DNA of 30,660 bases from CAYRIF01 sp964424205 (GTDB taxonomy: Bacteria > Bacteroidota > Bacteroidia > Cytophagales > Cyclobacteriaceae), in the NCBI GenBank assembly GCA_964424205.1, contig CAYRIF010000005.1:1-30660 (forward strand), written 5' to 3'. Shown piece by piece: positions 7,279-15,065 of the stretch; position 1 is the stretch's first letter, and each line of letters opens with the position of its first letter. Made by a program: the position numbers and the translations under genes. The notes under the pieces are model-generated. The model worked only from the letters and a program-made list of their open reading frames with translations. It was not told where the DNA came from and did not search any database.

Positions 7279-8304
7279 TTGAAAAAAAAATTAGTCGTCC
7301 TAACCGATAACTTCGGCTTGAACTTTTCAGGTGGTGCCATTGCCACCTGCCGAATCTTTGAGCCTATTCAACATGATTTTTCTGATATCATTGTCATCGG
7401 AAATAAAGTAGGTGATCATCCTTTCAAAAATATTACTTTCTTAGAATATCAAAACCGAAAGGGAGCGATCCAGCATATTAATTCATTTAAAAACAATGCT
7501 CAAGTTGTTTTTTATGGGGATTTCTATATGACCTACTATTATATTTTAGCAAAGGTTCCCTATTACTTTACGTATCATGATAACTGGCCCGAGCAAAAAT
7601 ACTTGAGCCTTGGCAACAGCATTAAATCTTATTTTTATATACCGCTTTACAAGTGGATTATCAAAAAATCTCAGCACACCATTACTGTTTCTGATTTTAA
7701 GTTCAAGTTCATTTCCAAACTAAACAAAAATACAAGTATAATTCGGAATGGAATTAATAGTGGCATAACAAAACAAAAATACACTGCCCATAATCCCGCA
7801 GAAAAACTAAAAATAATAATGTTGGGGAATATTGAAAGTCGAAAATTTGGATTAGCACCTAAATTATTTGAGATACTGCAAACCCAAGGTTTACTAACTC
7901 AAATAACAATAGATATATTTGGAAATGTGTTAGATGAAAAATTGGCAGGAAAAATTCAGTCTTATAAAAACATAAGTCTAAAGGGGTTTTCAAAGAATAT
8001 AGATTTCAATTCCTATGACCTGCTACTTTCCACCTCAAGAATGGAAAATTTATCATTAGCAGTGGTAGAAGCGCTTGCCAATCATACACCTGTTGTTTGT
8101 TTTAATGTCGGAGGATTAAAAGAAGTGGTTACAAATAATGAAACCGGTATTTTAGTATCTAAAGATGATGTCGTAGAAATGTGTGCTGTAATTTCCGGAA
8201 TGATTGAAGGAAAAACCGTTTTTGATTTTAGCAAACAAGATTTATCGGAATATAGCTGGGACATTGCAGCAGAGAAGTATAAAAAAATCCTATTACCTAT
8301 ATGA
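7279..8304 (+). CDS. GT4-type glycosyltransferase
   Basis: The protein is 341 residues and starts at a TTG (7279); no ATG lies near, and the N-terminus KKKLVVLTDNFGLNFSGGA is what the fold needs. The C-terminal Rossmann half shows LKIIMLGNIESRKFGL, ISLKGFSKNIDF, and the nucleotide-sugar binding block SRMENLSLAVVEALANHTPVVCFNVGGLKEVV with a Glu-x7-Glu-like motif (E264 region). This is a retaining GT-B glycosyltransferase of the GT4 group, predicted cytosolic or membrane-associated. It is 56 bases downstream of the PTPS-like gene and overlaps the following GT2 gene by 4 bases (ATGA), so it belongs to the operon. The acceptor may be the pteridine-like product or a lipid-linked glycan; the sequence does not decide. 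Confidence 0.85.
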   Translation: MKKKLVVLTDNFGLNFSGGAIATCRIFEPIQHDFSDIIVIGNKVGDHPFKNITFLEYQNRKGAIQHINSFKNNAQVVFYGDFYMTYYYILAKVPYYFTYHDNWPEQKYLSLGNSIKSYFYIPLYKWIIKKSQHTITVSDFKFKFISKLNKNTSIIRNGINSGITKQKYTAHNPAEKLKIIMLGNIESRKFGLAPKLFEILQTQGLLTQITIDIFGNVLDEKLAGKIQSYKNISLKGFSKNIDFNSYDLLLSTSRMENLSLAVVEALANHTPVVCFNVGGLKEVVTNNETGILVSKDDVVEMCAVISGMIEGKTVFDFSKQDLSEYSWDIAAEKYKKILLPI

Positions 8305-9014
8305 AAAAACTAACCATCATCATACCTGCTTATAATGAAGAAAAAACGATAGAAAAGGTATTGGACAGGGTCAGTAATGTTACCTTATCTGGAAATGTTA
8401 GCAAAGAGATTATCATTATTAATGATTGCTCATCAGATAGCACCGAGGCACAAGTTTTAGAATATATAAAGAGACATCCTACGGCAGACATTCAGTACTT
8501 CAAGCAAGAAAAAAATATGGGCAAAGGCGCTGCACTCCATAAGGGAATTAAAGAAGCCACTGGAGATTTGCTTGTCATCCAAGATGCGGATATGGAATAT
8601 AATCCTGCAGAGTATAATATTCTACTCCAACCAGTTTTAGATGGTGAAGCCGATGTGGTTTATGGCTCTCGGTTTGTAGGAGGCAAGGCACATAGGGTTT
8701 TACTATTTTGGCATTCAATAGGCAATAGATTTTTAACCTTACTCTCCAATATGTTTACCGATTTAAACCTGACCGATATGGAGACTGGTTATAAACTATT
8801 TAAAACACCCCTCATTAAAAAATTAAACCTGAAAGAAAAAAGATTTGGTTTTGAGCCGGAAATCACGGCAAAAATCAGCAAGCTGAAAGACATAAAAATA
8901 TATGAAGTAGGAATTTCCTATTCGGGAAGAACCTATGCCGAAGGTAAAAAGATTAATTGGAAGGATGGTTTTCGCGCCATTTATTGTATTATTAAATACA
9001 ATATTTTCTCCTAA
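8301..9014 (+). CDS. DPM1-like GT2 glycosyltransferase
   Basis: This is a 237-residue GT2 enzyme without C-terminal membrane spans. It shows TIIIPAYNEEKTI at 5-17, INDCSSDST at 40-48, KNMGKGAALHKGI, and DAD at 95-97. The VVYGSRFVGG and LTDMETGYKLFK blocks are typical of dolichol/polyprenyl-phosphate mannosyl- and glucosyltransferase relatives. It would charge a polyprenyl phosphate with a hexose in the cytoplasmic leaflet. Its start overlaps the preceding GT4 stop in an ATGA arrangement, and the next gene, a GT-C-like membrane protein, follows after 9 bases. That GT2 plus GT-C pairing is the usual donor-maker and user pair. The sugar identity is unknown. Confidence 0.88.
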   Translation: MKKLTIIIPAYNEEKTIEKVLDRVSNVTLSGNVSKEIIIINDCSSDSTEAQVLEYIKRHPTADIQYFKQEKNMGKGAALHKGIKEATGDLLVIQDADMEYNPAEYNILLQPVLDGEADVVYGSRFVGGKAHRVLLFWHSIGNRFLTLLSNMFTDLNLTDMETGYKLFKTPLIKKLNLKEKRFGFEPEITAKISKLKDIKIYEVGISYSGRTYAEGKKINWKDGFRAIYCIIKYNIFS

Positions 9015-9023
9015 ACATTAGCC

Positions 9024-10340
9024 ATGAATAAAATCATCCGATTTCTAAAAGAAAAACCCAATAACCATTTTGTGGTTTTTTTACCATTCCTCATTTTGTA
9101 TTGCTTTCTAATCTTTCAAAAAGCAGAAAAAAAGCACCGAAAAGATGAGTGGCGGTATGTTTACTATGCAGAAAACCTATTACATGGAGAATACTCACCA
9201 AAAGAGACTGTTTTTTTATGGTCTGGCCCTGGCTACCCAATTATTATAGCACCATTTGTTGGAACAAATACGCCCACAATTATTATTAAATTACTCAATG
9301 CTTTCTTTCTTTATTTTTCAATTGTTTTGCTATTCAAAACCCTAATCAACTATCTAACTGTAAAAAGAGCATTCATCATTAGCATATTTTGGGCGATTTA
9401 CTGGCCTGCATATGAAATGCTTCATTACATGATGACAGAACCGTTTACGATTTTCTTAATAAGTCTGATTAGCCACTACACACGCAAGATATTCAGCGAA
9501 AAAAAATACGCTACGGCATCAATAATTTCACTAGGAATATTACTAGGGTTTCTAGCGCTTACAAAACTAATTTTTGGATATGTTTTGTTGGTTGGACTAA
9601 TTATCTATACGTTTCTTTTTGCTATAAAAAGACGTAAAACCTACCAAATATCAGCCTTGATATACTTTATTGCCCTTCTTTTCTGCACCCCTTATCTTTT
9701 CTACACGTATCAAATATCTAACAAGGTATTTTACTGGGGAAATGCCGGCGGCATGCAACTCTACTGGATGTCTTCCCCGTATAAAGAAGAAATGGGAGAC
9801 TGGATTAACTTCACCTACAAGCCATCTCAATATGATGAGGTAAACGAATTATTCAAGTCTCGACACCAACCAATCCATGATGAATTAATGGACAATCCAC
9901 CATTCATGAAGGGCATCTCTCAGGAGAAGCTTATCAAGATTTCCAATATAAAGCAGGACGAAGGCTTCAAAAAACAAGCCATCATTAACATAAGAGAACA
10001 TCCCAATAAATATTTTGAAAATTGGATTGCCAATATATCACGAATGCTTTTTAATATGCCTTATTCCTACAAAGCACAATCCGCAGATTATCTAAGGTAC
10101 TTAATATTTAATGGTCCCTTAGTATTACTTTCCCTTGTTGGATTAATACTAACGTTTAGAAATTTTAAATCAATTCGTTTTGAAATAAAATTCCTATTAC
10201 TGTTTGCTTCCATCTATTTTGGCGGGAGTTCATTAATAAGTGCATATCCTAGGCAGTTTTACATCATAGTTCCCATACTGTTGCTTTGGATAAGTGATGT
10301 CTATAATAAATATTTAAAAGTTAGATGGAATGATGAATAG
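9024..10340 (+). CDS. Multi-pass GT-C-like (PMT/ArnT-like) membrane protein
   Basis: This is a 438-residue protein with about ten membrane spans. The first lies near residues 18-36, several more between 70 and 225, then there is a ~120-residue hydrophilic region (about 230-350), and the last three spans lie between 355 and 430. The first outer loop carries acidic residues in KHRKDEWRYVYYAENLLHGEY, the position where GT39/ArnT-type glycosyltransferases hold their catalytic Asp/Glu. SGPGYPIIIAPF resembles the next conserved loop. It would transfer a sugar from a polyprenyl-phosphate donor on the periplasmic side. The preceding GT2 is its obvious donor maker. Sequence identity to any characterised enzyme looks low, so the substrate is not predicted. 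Confidence 0.72.
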   Translation: MNKIIRFLKEKPNNHFVVFLPFLILYCFLIFQKAEKKHRKDEWRYVYYAENLLHGEYSPKETVFLWSGPGYPIIIAPFVGTNTPTIIIKLLNAFFLYFSIVLLFKTLINYLTVKRAFIISIFWAIYWPAYEMLHYMMTEPFTIFLISLISHYTRKIFSEKKYATASIISLGILLGFLALTKLIFGYVLLVGLIIYTFLFAIKRRKTYQISALIYFIALLFCTPYLFYTYQISNKVFYWGNAGGMQLYWMSSPYKEEMGDWINFTYKPSQYDEVNELFKSRHQPIHDELMDNPPFMKGISQEKLIKISNIKQDEGFKKQAIINIREHPNKYFENWIANISRMLFNMPYSYKAQSADYLRYLIFNGPLVLLSLVGLILTFRNFKSIRFEIKFLLLFASIYFGGSSLISAYPRQFYIIVPILLLWISDVYNKYLKVRWNDE

Positions 10341-11208
10341 TACCGCTACAAATATTGGGTTAGAAAAAAAAGTAAAGAAGTATTACGACAAGAATACACC
10401 CATCTTTATTAAAGTAGGTCGCACCAAGGAATCAAAAAATATTCACCGTTTGGTATGGGCGGACGGCGTAAAAACAGATGCCGAAGCCATGAACTATGTT
10501 AACAAACTTATCCTTGATGAAATAGGCACAATACCATTCGCAAAAGACACAAATCTAATGGATCTTGGTTGTGACGTAGGCGCTCCTATATTTTATTTGG
10601 CAGAAAAATACCCGAATGCCCATTATACTGGCATTAGCATCAGTAGTGTACAAATTCAAATTGCAACGGAATTAAAGAATAAAACAGAAAGCAATTGTTC
10701 TTGCACATTTATTGAAGCAGACTTTCACAAATTACCTACTCTTCCCAAACAAGACATCATATTTCTTGTTGAAGCATTTGTCCACTCAAATAATCCCAAA
10801 AAGTTATTTGAGGAAATCTCTACAAATTTAAAACCTGGGGGAAAACTCATTATTTGTGATGATTTCAGAGCCAATAGAAAGCATAAATTTTCTAAAACAA
10901 AAGAAGTGCAGGTATTAAAAAATTATATTTCCGGGTGGCACGCAGGTAGTTTACTAAGTGCAAATAAAGTGGAAGAACTTGCACTAGCATCAGACATGAA
11001 GTTGACTGAAAACAGGAACTTAACGCAATACCTCAACCTGTGGACCATCAGAGACAGATTTGCACATATTTCCCTATTTTTTTACAAATTATTGCCATTC
11101 AAATCAATCTACATGGAAAGCATTAAGGGTGGAGATGCGCTTCAATTAGCACTTATGAACGGTCTCATTAATTATAGATTTTTAGTCTTTACAAAACAAA
11201 CGGAATAA
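10330..11208 (+). CDS. Class I SAM methyltransferase (UbiE/tocopherol-type)
   Basis: This is a 292-residue enzyme overlapping the preceding gene by 11 bases; two adjacent ATG codons (10330, 10333) are possible starts. It has the N-terminal layout VKKYYDKNTPIFIKVG...NIHRLVWADGV seen in small-molecule O-, N- and C-methyltransferases, motif I LMDLGCDVGAPIFYLA at about 77-92 (an Asp stands where Gly is usual), YTGISISSVQIQIA as motif II, FLVEAFVHSNNPKKLFEEI, and LKPGGKLIICDD as motif V. The C-terminal third is a substrate cap rich in aromatic residues. A hydrophobic or aromatic small-molecule acceptor is plausible. It is the first of two consecutive methyltransferases with unrelated caps, which suggests two separate methylations. 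Confidence 0.8.
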   Translation: MMNSTATNIGLEKKVKKYYDKNTPIFIKVGRTKESKNIHRLVWADGVKTDAEAMNYVNKLILDEIGTIPFAKDTNLMDLGCDVGAPIFYLAEKYPNAHYTGISISSVQIQIATELKNKTESNCSCTFIEADFHKLPTLPKQDIIFLVEAFVHSNNPKKLFEEISTNLKPGGKLIICDDFRANRKHKFSKTKEVQVLKNYISGWHAGSLLSANKVEELALASDMKLTENRNLTQYLNLWTIRDRFAHISLFFYKLLPFKSIYMESIKGGDALQLALMNGLINYRFLVFTKQTE

Positions 11209-11209
11209 C

Positions 11210-12064
11210 ATGATTAAATTCTCCTCATGGCTTGATGAACGATATCAATATGATGTTGATGCCCGCAACAAAAAAGTGGAACAATTTTGTCTCCATCACT
11301 TTGACAACCTTCAACAAATCAATATTGTGGATGTGGGGTCAGGTACTGGTTCTAATTTTATAAACCTATCAGCAAAATTTATCCAAAATCAACAATGGAT
11401 ATTTTTGGAGCAAGATGAAAGTTTAATTTCTCATTCGTTAGAACGAGCAAAAAAAGTGCTCACCCGTAGCGGTTACATCATTGCGCAACAAAATGATCAA
11501 CTAATCTTCAAAAACGGCGCTCAAGAAATCACAATCCAAACTATCAATGGCTCATTGCTTGACATTGACAAACTCATTAATTTAAGAAACACTAATCTTA
11601 TTACAGCATCTGCCATTTTTGATTTATTTTCTACTGAACAATTCGCACTTTTCTCAGAGCAGGTGCATCAAGAAAAAGTATCTGTTTTGTCCACCCTAAA
11701 TTATACAGGAATGCACTTTGAGCCTACAATAGATGCCGATCAGCAGTTTATTGATTTATATAATGCGCACATGAAGCGAAAACAGTCATTTGGGATCGGT
11801 ATGGGGTCTGATTGTTATGATGTCATGAATTCCTATTATGAAGCTAACAAGATAGCAACGATCCATGGTGATAGCACCTGGGATTTAGACAAAAACGCAC
11901 AATCAATGCATGCATTTTTACTTGCTTTCATGGAAGAATCCATTGCAGCATTATCTAATTGCCCGACTTCGTTAAAAGAATGGATTCAGAAAAAACAAGA
12001 AGATTCTATGCATGGCGATTTAAAAATTATTGTTGATCATGGAGATACTTTCACTTACTACTAA
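11210..12064 (+). CDS. SAM methyltransferase of the PTPS/MDR-linked type
   Basis: The product is 284 residues and starts one base after the preceding stop. It opens with FSSWLDERYQYDVDARN, then motif I NIVDVGSGTGSNFINLSAKF (about 38-56) and WIFLEQDES as motif II. The C-terminal part carries ALSYDG-like NYTGMHFEP, a FGIGMGSD loop, and STWDLDKN followed by a helix to LLAFMEESIAAL. This combination matches, from memory, the methyltransferase found beside the MDR and PTPS-like genes in alphaproteobacterial clusters, so I place it in the core of the putative pathway although four genes now stand between. Substrate unknown; a heterocyclic GTP-derived intermediate is inferred. Confidence 0.75.
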   Translation: MIKFSSWLDERYQYDVDARNKKVEQFCLHHFDNLQQINIVDVGSGTGSNFINLSAKFIQNQQWIFLEQDESLISHSLERAKKVLTRSGYIIAQQNDQLIFKNGAQEITIQTINGSLLDIDKLINLRNTNLITASAIFDLFSTEQFALFSEQVHQEKVSVLSTLNYTGMHFEPTIDADQQFIDLYNAHMKRKQSFGIGMGSDCYDVMNSYYEANKIATIHGDSTWDLDKNAQSMHAFLLAFMEESIAALSNCPTSLKEWIQKKQEDSMHGDLKIIVDHGDTFTYY

Positions 12065-12072
12065 AAAAGGCA

Positions 12073-13479
12073 ATGAATAACTTAAGTAAAAAGATTATTA
12101 TTTTCTTTTTAGTCTCCAGGGCTATCATGGTACTCAGTGGGTTTAGGATTCTTGTAGATTATGATTACATGCATTTTCATGATATTAATTTGCTGCAACA
12201 TAATTTTTGGGAAACAATTTTTTACACCCATTCCTTTACACCATGGATAAATATTTTTACAGGCTTTGTTCTTCAATTTCCTGAATATCTACATCCTTTT
12301 ATTTATCAAGTAAGTTTCTATGGCTTATCCGTTACTGCCCTATTAATGTTTTCAAAACTGTTAAAACGTCTCGATATTTCAGATAAGTTAACGCTAGGAG
12401 TTGTCATTTTTTTTAGCCTTACTCCTCCCTATATTTACTTCGAACATTTCTATATCTATACATTTCCCGCTATGGCAATTCTTCTTGTCGCTGCAGAATC
12501 ATTAATGCAAGCTATCGATAAAGATACTTTCAGGTCATGGCTCCTATTCTTCACATGGTGTGTGCTCCTGTCTTTTGTTAGAACAACATTTCATTTGGTA
12601 TGGCTCATTGCTATCCTAGGGGGTGTACTGCTCGTTCAAAAGAAAGTAAACTATAAAATAATCTTTGCCTTTCTCATTCCCACCGCTGTATTACTACTTT
12701 GGTACCTCAAAAACCTACTCTTATTTGGATTTTTTGGTATCAGTTCTTGGGCAGGGTTTAATTTATCCTATATCACCGTTAGGCAATTAGATGATACCCA
12801 AAAAACCACCCTAATTAACGAGGGCATCATGTCTCCCCTAATAAAAATATCGGTTCACAACTCGGTACAAGCCTATAGTGAATATGTTGACATCGAAGAA
12901 AAGACTGGCATTGAAGTGCTAGACGCTATCAAACGATCAAACGGGCAGCCAAACTATAATCATAAAAAATTTACTGAATTATCTAAACTGAAAATGAAAG
13001 ATAATATTACATATTTAAAACTATACCCGAAAGAATATGCTTTCAGTGTAATGAAAGGGTTTCTGAAATTCTTTAGACCTACCTCAACGTGGCATCCACA
13101 TGACCAGACGGCATCGCCACACTTGGCTTTACGTAAAAAAATTGGTGCCTGGGAGAAGATCTACAACACCGTTTTTCACAGCCTCCCGATAAAAAATGTC
13201 GGCTTATATACCTTCTTTATATTACTATTTATTTGGCTGCTAATCACCTATGTTAAAGCCATATTCAGAGGGAAATTGTTTTCTAGCAGTGACAAACTCA
13301 TTGCTTTTACGCTCATGAATATCTTTTTTGTAGCCACACTCAGTTGCCTCGTCACCTCGACAGAACTTGCCAGGTATCGGTTTATGATAGAACCATTTAT
13401 TTGGATACTGTCAGTAGTTTATGTATCCCAAGGAATCAAACGATATAGAAATAGGTTAAAAGGTAAGGTTTTGGCTTAA
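12073..13479 (+). CDS. Multi-pass membrane protein, GT-C-like
   Basis: The product is 468 residues with roughly nine to eleven hydrophobic spans. The first is at about residues 6-26, a dense group lies between 70 and 215, a hydrophilic region runs from about 230 to 360, and three spans follow up to about 455. The architecture (spans, a large periplasmic loop, more spans) and the early loop acidic residue LVDYDYMHFHDINLL resemble GT-C glycosyltransferases, but I see no diagnostic motif. It is the last gene of the operon, 8 bases behind the methyltransferase gene. The sister protein at 9024-10340 shares the plan but little sequence. It could alternatively be a flippase-like or polymerase-like glycan protein. 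Confidence 0.6.
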   Translation: MNNLSKKIIIFFLVSRAIMVLSGFRILVDYDYMHFHDINLLQHNFWETIFYTHSFTPWINIFTGFVLQFPEYLHPFIYQVSFYGLSVTALLMFSKLLKRLDISDKLTLGVVIFFSLTPPYIYFEHFYIYTFPAMAILLVAAESLMQAIDKDTFRSWLLFFTWCVLLSFVRTTFHLVWLIAILGGVLLVQKKVNYKIIFAFLIPTAVLLLWYLKNLLLFGFFGISSWAGFNLSYITVRQLDDTQKTTLINEGIMSPLIKISVHNSVQAYSEYVDIEEKTGIEVLDAIKRSNGQPNYNHKKFTELSKLKMKDNITYLKLYPKEYAFSVMKGFLKFFRPTSTWHPHDQTASPHLALRKKIGAWEKIYNTVFHSLPIKNVGLYTFFILLFIWLLITYVKAIFRGKLFSSSDKLIAFTLMNIFFVATLSCLVTSTELARYRFMIEPFIWILSVVYVSQGIKRYRNRLKGKVLA

Positions 13480-13538
13480 TATCTAGTCAAAAATCAAGTT
13501 TATGGCTAGGATATTACCCGCATAGCAATTTTTTTTTT
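13478..13538 (+). terminator. Rho-independent-type terminator at the operon end
   Basis: AATATCTAG at 13478-13486 pairs with CTAGGATATT at 13506-13515 with one bulged base and a 19-base loop. A run of ten T follows at 13529-13538 after a 13-base gap. The left arm begins inside the stop codon of the last operon gene. The gap between stem and T-run is longer than ideal. It is consistent with the end of the ten-gene operon. Confidence 0.4.
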
Positions 13539-13683
13539 CCGAAGTGTGATTGTGATTTTCTAATGATACTAAAAATGAAAGACATTGCATTATTTCGACA
13601 TTAACACCTAAAATACTGCCGTATCATATGATTATAGTTACAATGCGTTTATCGAATACCTATTAATTCTTAGCTTAAGATTA

Positions 13684-13712
13684 TTTGCCTAACCTCCTGA
13701 AAATTAGTTTTG
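13684..13712 (+). promoter_or_regulatory. Bacteroidota-type promoter (TTTG-N17-TAGTTTTG)
   Basis: TTTG at 13684-13687 and TAGTTTTG at 13705-13712 match the two boxes of the primary sigma factor promoter of Bacteroidota (TTTG, TAnnTTTG), 17 bases apart. Transcription would start near 13719 and run toward the small ORF at 13817-13918, leaving a leader of about 100 bases. No other plus-strand gene follows, which supports the small ORF or an RNA. The rest of 13539-13816 shows nothing else I can name. Confidence 0.4.
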
Positions 13713-13816
13713 TAAGGGGTTTTATGTGGAACAGTACACATGCTATTAATAGTCAATAGTCCGTGCATAATTGATAGTGTTTTTTGCAAAATTTGTACCC
13801 AAACAAAAATAAACGC

Positions 13817-13918
13817 ATGATGATAGTATTTTTTATATTATTAGTAATCCTACTTTTTATTTCCGGGGCAATTGGATTTGGGATTTTGAAATATGTTGAC
13901 AAACTATTTAAAGAATAA
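13817..13918 (+). CDS. Small single-span membrane protein (33 aa)
   Basis: The ORF begins with two ATG codons and reads MMIVFFILLVILLFISGA, with a hydrophobic span to about residue 24 (ending GFGIL) and a polar tail KYVDKLFKE. It is far too short for ordinary gene finders, but the hydrophobic span, the positively charged tail and the good promoter candidate 105 bases upstream support it. It converges with the nitroreductase gene, whose stop lies 10 bases beyond. I know no family name. It resembles in plan the small ORF at 1333-1440 and small respiratory or stress membrane peptides in general. Confidence 0.38.
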   Translation: MMIVFFILLVILLFISGAIGFGILKYVDKLFKE

Positions 13919-13927
13919 TATTCTAAG

Positions 13928-14617
13928 TCATTCATAGAATTTTCCCACGACTTCCAAAGGTTTTCTTTTTAATTTAGGAACATAAGTACCTTCGGTAGGA
14001 TGCCCTACAGGAATGAGTAAATATGGTTTCTCATTTTTGGGTCTTTCCAAAAGCTCGGTTAAAAAATTCATTGGACTTGGCGTATGTGTCAACGCCACCA
14101 AGCCTGCATGATGAATAGCAGTGAGCAAAAATCCGCAAGCCAAACCTACTGATTCGTTTACATAATAGTTGCTTGTTCTATTTCCTTCATGGTCTAGATT
14201 ATAGGTCTTTTTAAATACGACAATAAGCCAAGGCGCAATTTCAAGAAATGGTTTGTTGGAGTCTGTTCCTAGAGGTTCTAAATCTTTCAACCACTCCTCA
14301 TTCATCCTATTTTCATAACTTTTTATTTCTTCCTTCTCCGCAGCAGCTCTGATTTTTGATTTTAGTGTAGGGTTAGCAATGGCGCAAAAAGTCCATGGTT
14401 GTTTGTGTGCGCCAGAAGGAGCAGAGGATGCGCTCATGATTAAGTTTTCAATCACTTCCTTGGCAATAGGTTTGTTAGAAAAGTCTCGTACTGTTCTACG
14501 TTGGTTTATTGATTGGTAGTATGCAATGCTTTTTTTTAGGGAATCCTTTTCCGTTATTGATGCCTTGGTATAAAGCCCAAATGGAAAGCCGTTAATTTCT
14601 TTTGTCTTAGAATTCAT
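13928..14617 (-). CDS. Iodotyrosine-deiodinase-like nitroreductase
   Basis: This 229-residue FMN flavoprotein belongs to the nitroreductase superfamily. FMN-phosphate contacts are in NQRRTVRDFS (residues 38-47), followed by SSAPSGAHKQPW (64-75) and ALTHTPSPMNFL, and it ends with VPKLKRKPLEVV. It looks closer to iodotyrosine deiodinase (IYD) than to NfsB. The residues that clamp the zwitterion of halotyrosine in animal IYD (Glu, Tyr four residues later, Lys 21 after the Tyr) are present as E97, Y101 and K122, in AEKEEIKSYENRM and TDSNKPFLE. Bacterial IYD homologues are known, including one from the Bacteroidota genus Haliscomenobacter. Reductive dehalogenation of a halotyrosine or halophenol is therefore possible. 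It is transcribed alone; I saw no clear promoter in the 448 bases before it. Confidence 0.85.
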   Translation of the reverse strand: MNSKTKEINGFPFGLYTKASITEKDSLKKSIAYYQSINQRRTVRDFSNKPIAKEVIENLIMSASSAPSGAHKQPWTFCAIANPTLKSKIRAAAEKEEIKSYENRMNEEWLKDLEPLGTDSNKPFLEIAPWLIVVFKKTYNLDHEGNRTSNYYVNESVGLACGFLLTAIHHAGLVALTHTPSPMNFLTELLERPKNEKPYLLIPVGHPTEGTYVPKLKRKPLEVVGKFYE

Positions 14618-15065
14618 TGAATTTTGTTCTAGCGATTTATAGATGCTTAGTTCTGCCTAAAAATACATCAAAACTTTTGATTAAACCGGGTTATTCATGT
14701 GATTAGCTTGGCGTATATGCGATCTGGATAGCTACCGGGAGAAAAACGAAGATATATGGGTGTATTTCGAGGGTTTTGCAACCTGTTTGCCAGACAGGCA
14801 AAGCAGATGCGCCATGCTAATTGCAAGCACGCTAAATTTGGGCTATTTGATTTTCAGTAAATACTGGATAATTAACGGATAGCAAGGAAATTACAAAGGT
14901 GTTTTGTTAAAACGGTGAATGATTCAGGTCAAGACTTGCAACGCAACGGAGGAAAATTTGGTTAATCAATGCAGCATTTGTGGGATACACACAAATTATT
15001 GGTCTGGCAGCACCGTATGATGAGAGACTTAGCGGTGAGATTCTCTTTTACCAACTCGACTTTCA
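14618..15065. other. 448-base intergenic region with a palindrome
   Basis: This stretch separates two minus-strand genes and has no convincing ORF. One plus-strand frame stays open from about 14701 to 14880 without a start codon (reading DSYREKNEDIWVYFEG in part), which could be chance or a decayed gene. The only structured element is the palindrome described at 14786-14802. I saw no tRNA or transposon end. The promoter of the nitroreductase should lie near 14620-14700 but does not match the consensus well. Confidence 0.4.
14786..14802. repeat. Palindromic element, TGCCAGACAGGCA core
   Basis: TTTGCC (14786-14791) and GGCAAA (14797-14802) form a perfect 6-base stem around the loop AGACA. The core has the same design as the element at 16677-16695 (TGCC-AGTCA-GGCA), and the string CAGACAGGCA recurs at 24472-24481. 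Short GC-rich palindromes scattered in AT-rich DNA are typical of REP-like elements. Confidence 0.4.

Noticed and set aside
7274..7281. TAGCTTTG, an exact -7 promoter box
   Set aside because: It overlaps the TTG start codon of the GT4 gene, so a transcript from it would start inside the gene. TTTG is only 16 bases upstream. Chance is the better explanation.
13753..13935. Minus-strand 60-codon ORF
   Set aside because: It overlaps the small plus-strand ORF and the nitroreductase stop region, and its composition looks random.
14940..15045. 33-codon plus-strand ORF containing CSICGIH
   Set aside because: There is no promoter, it is on the strand opposite to its neighbours, and one possible metal motif is not enough.
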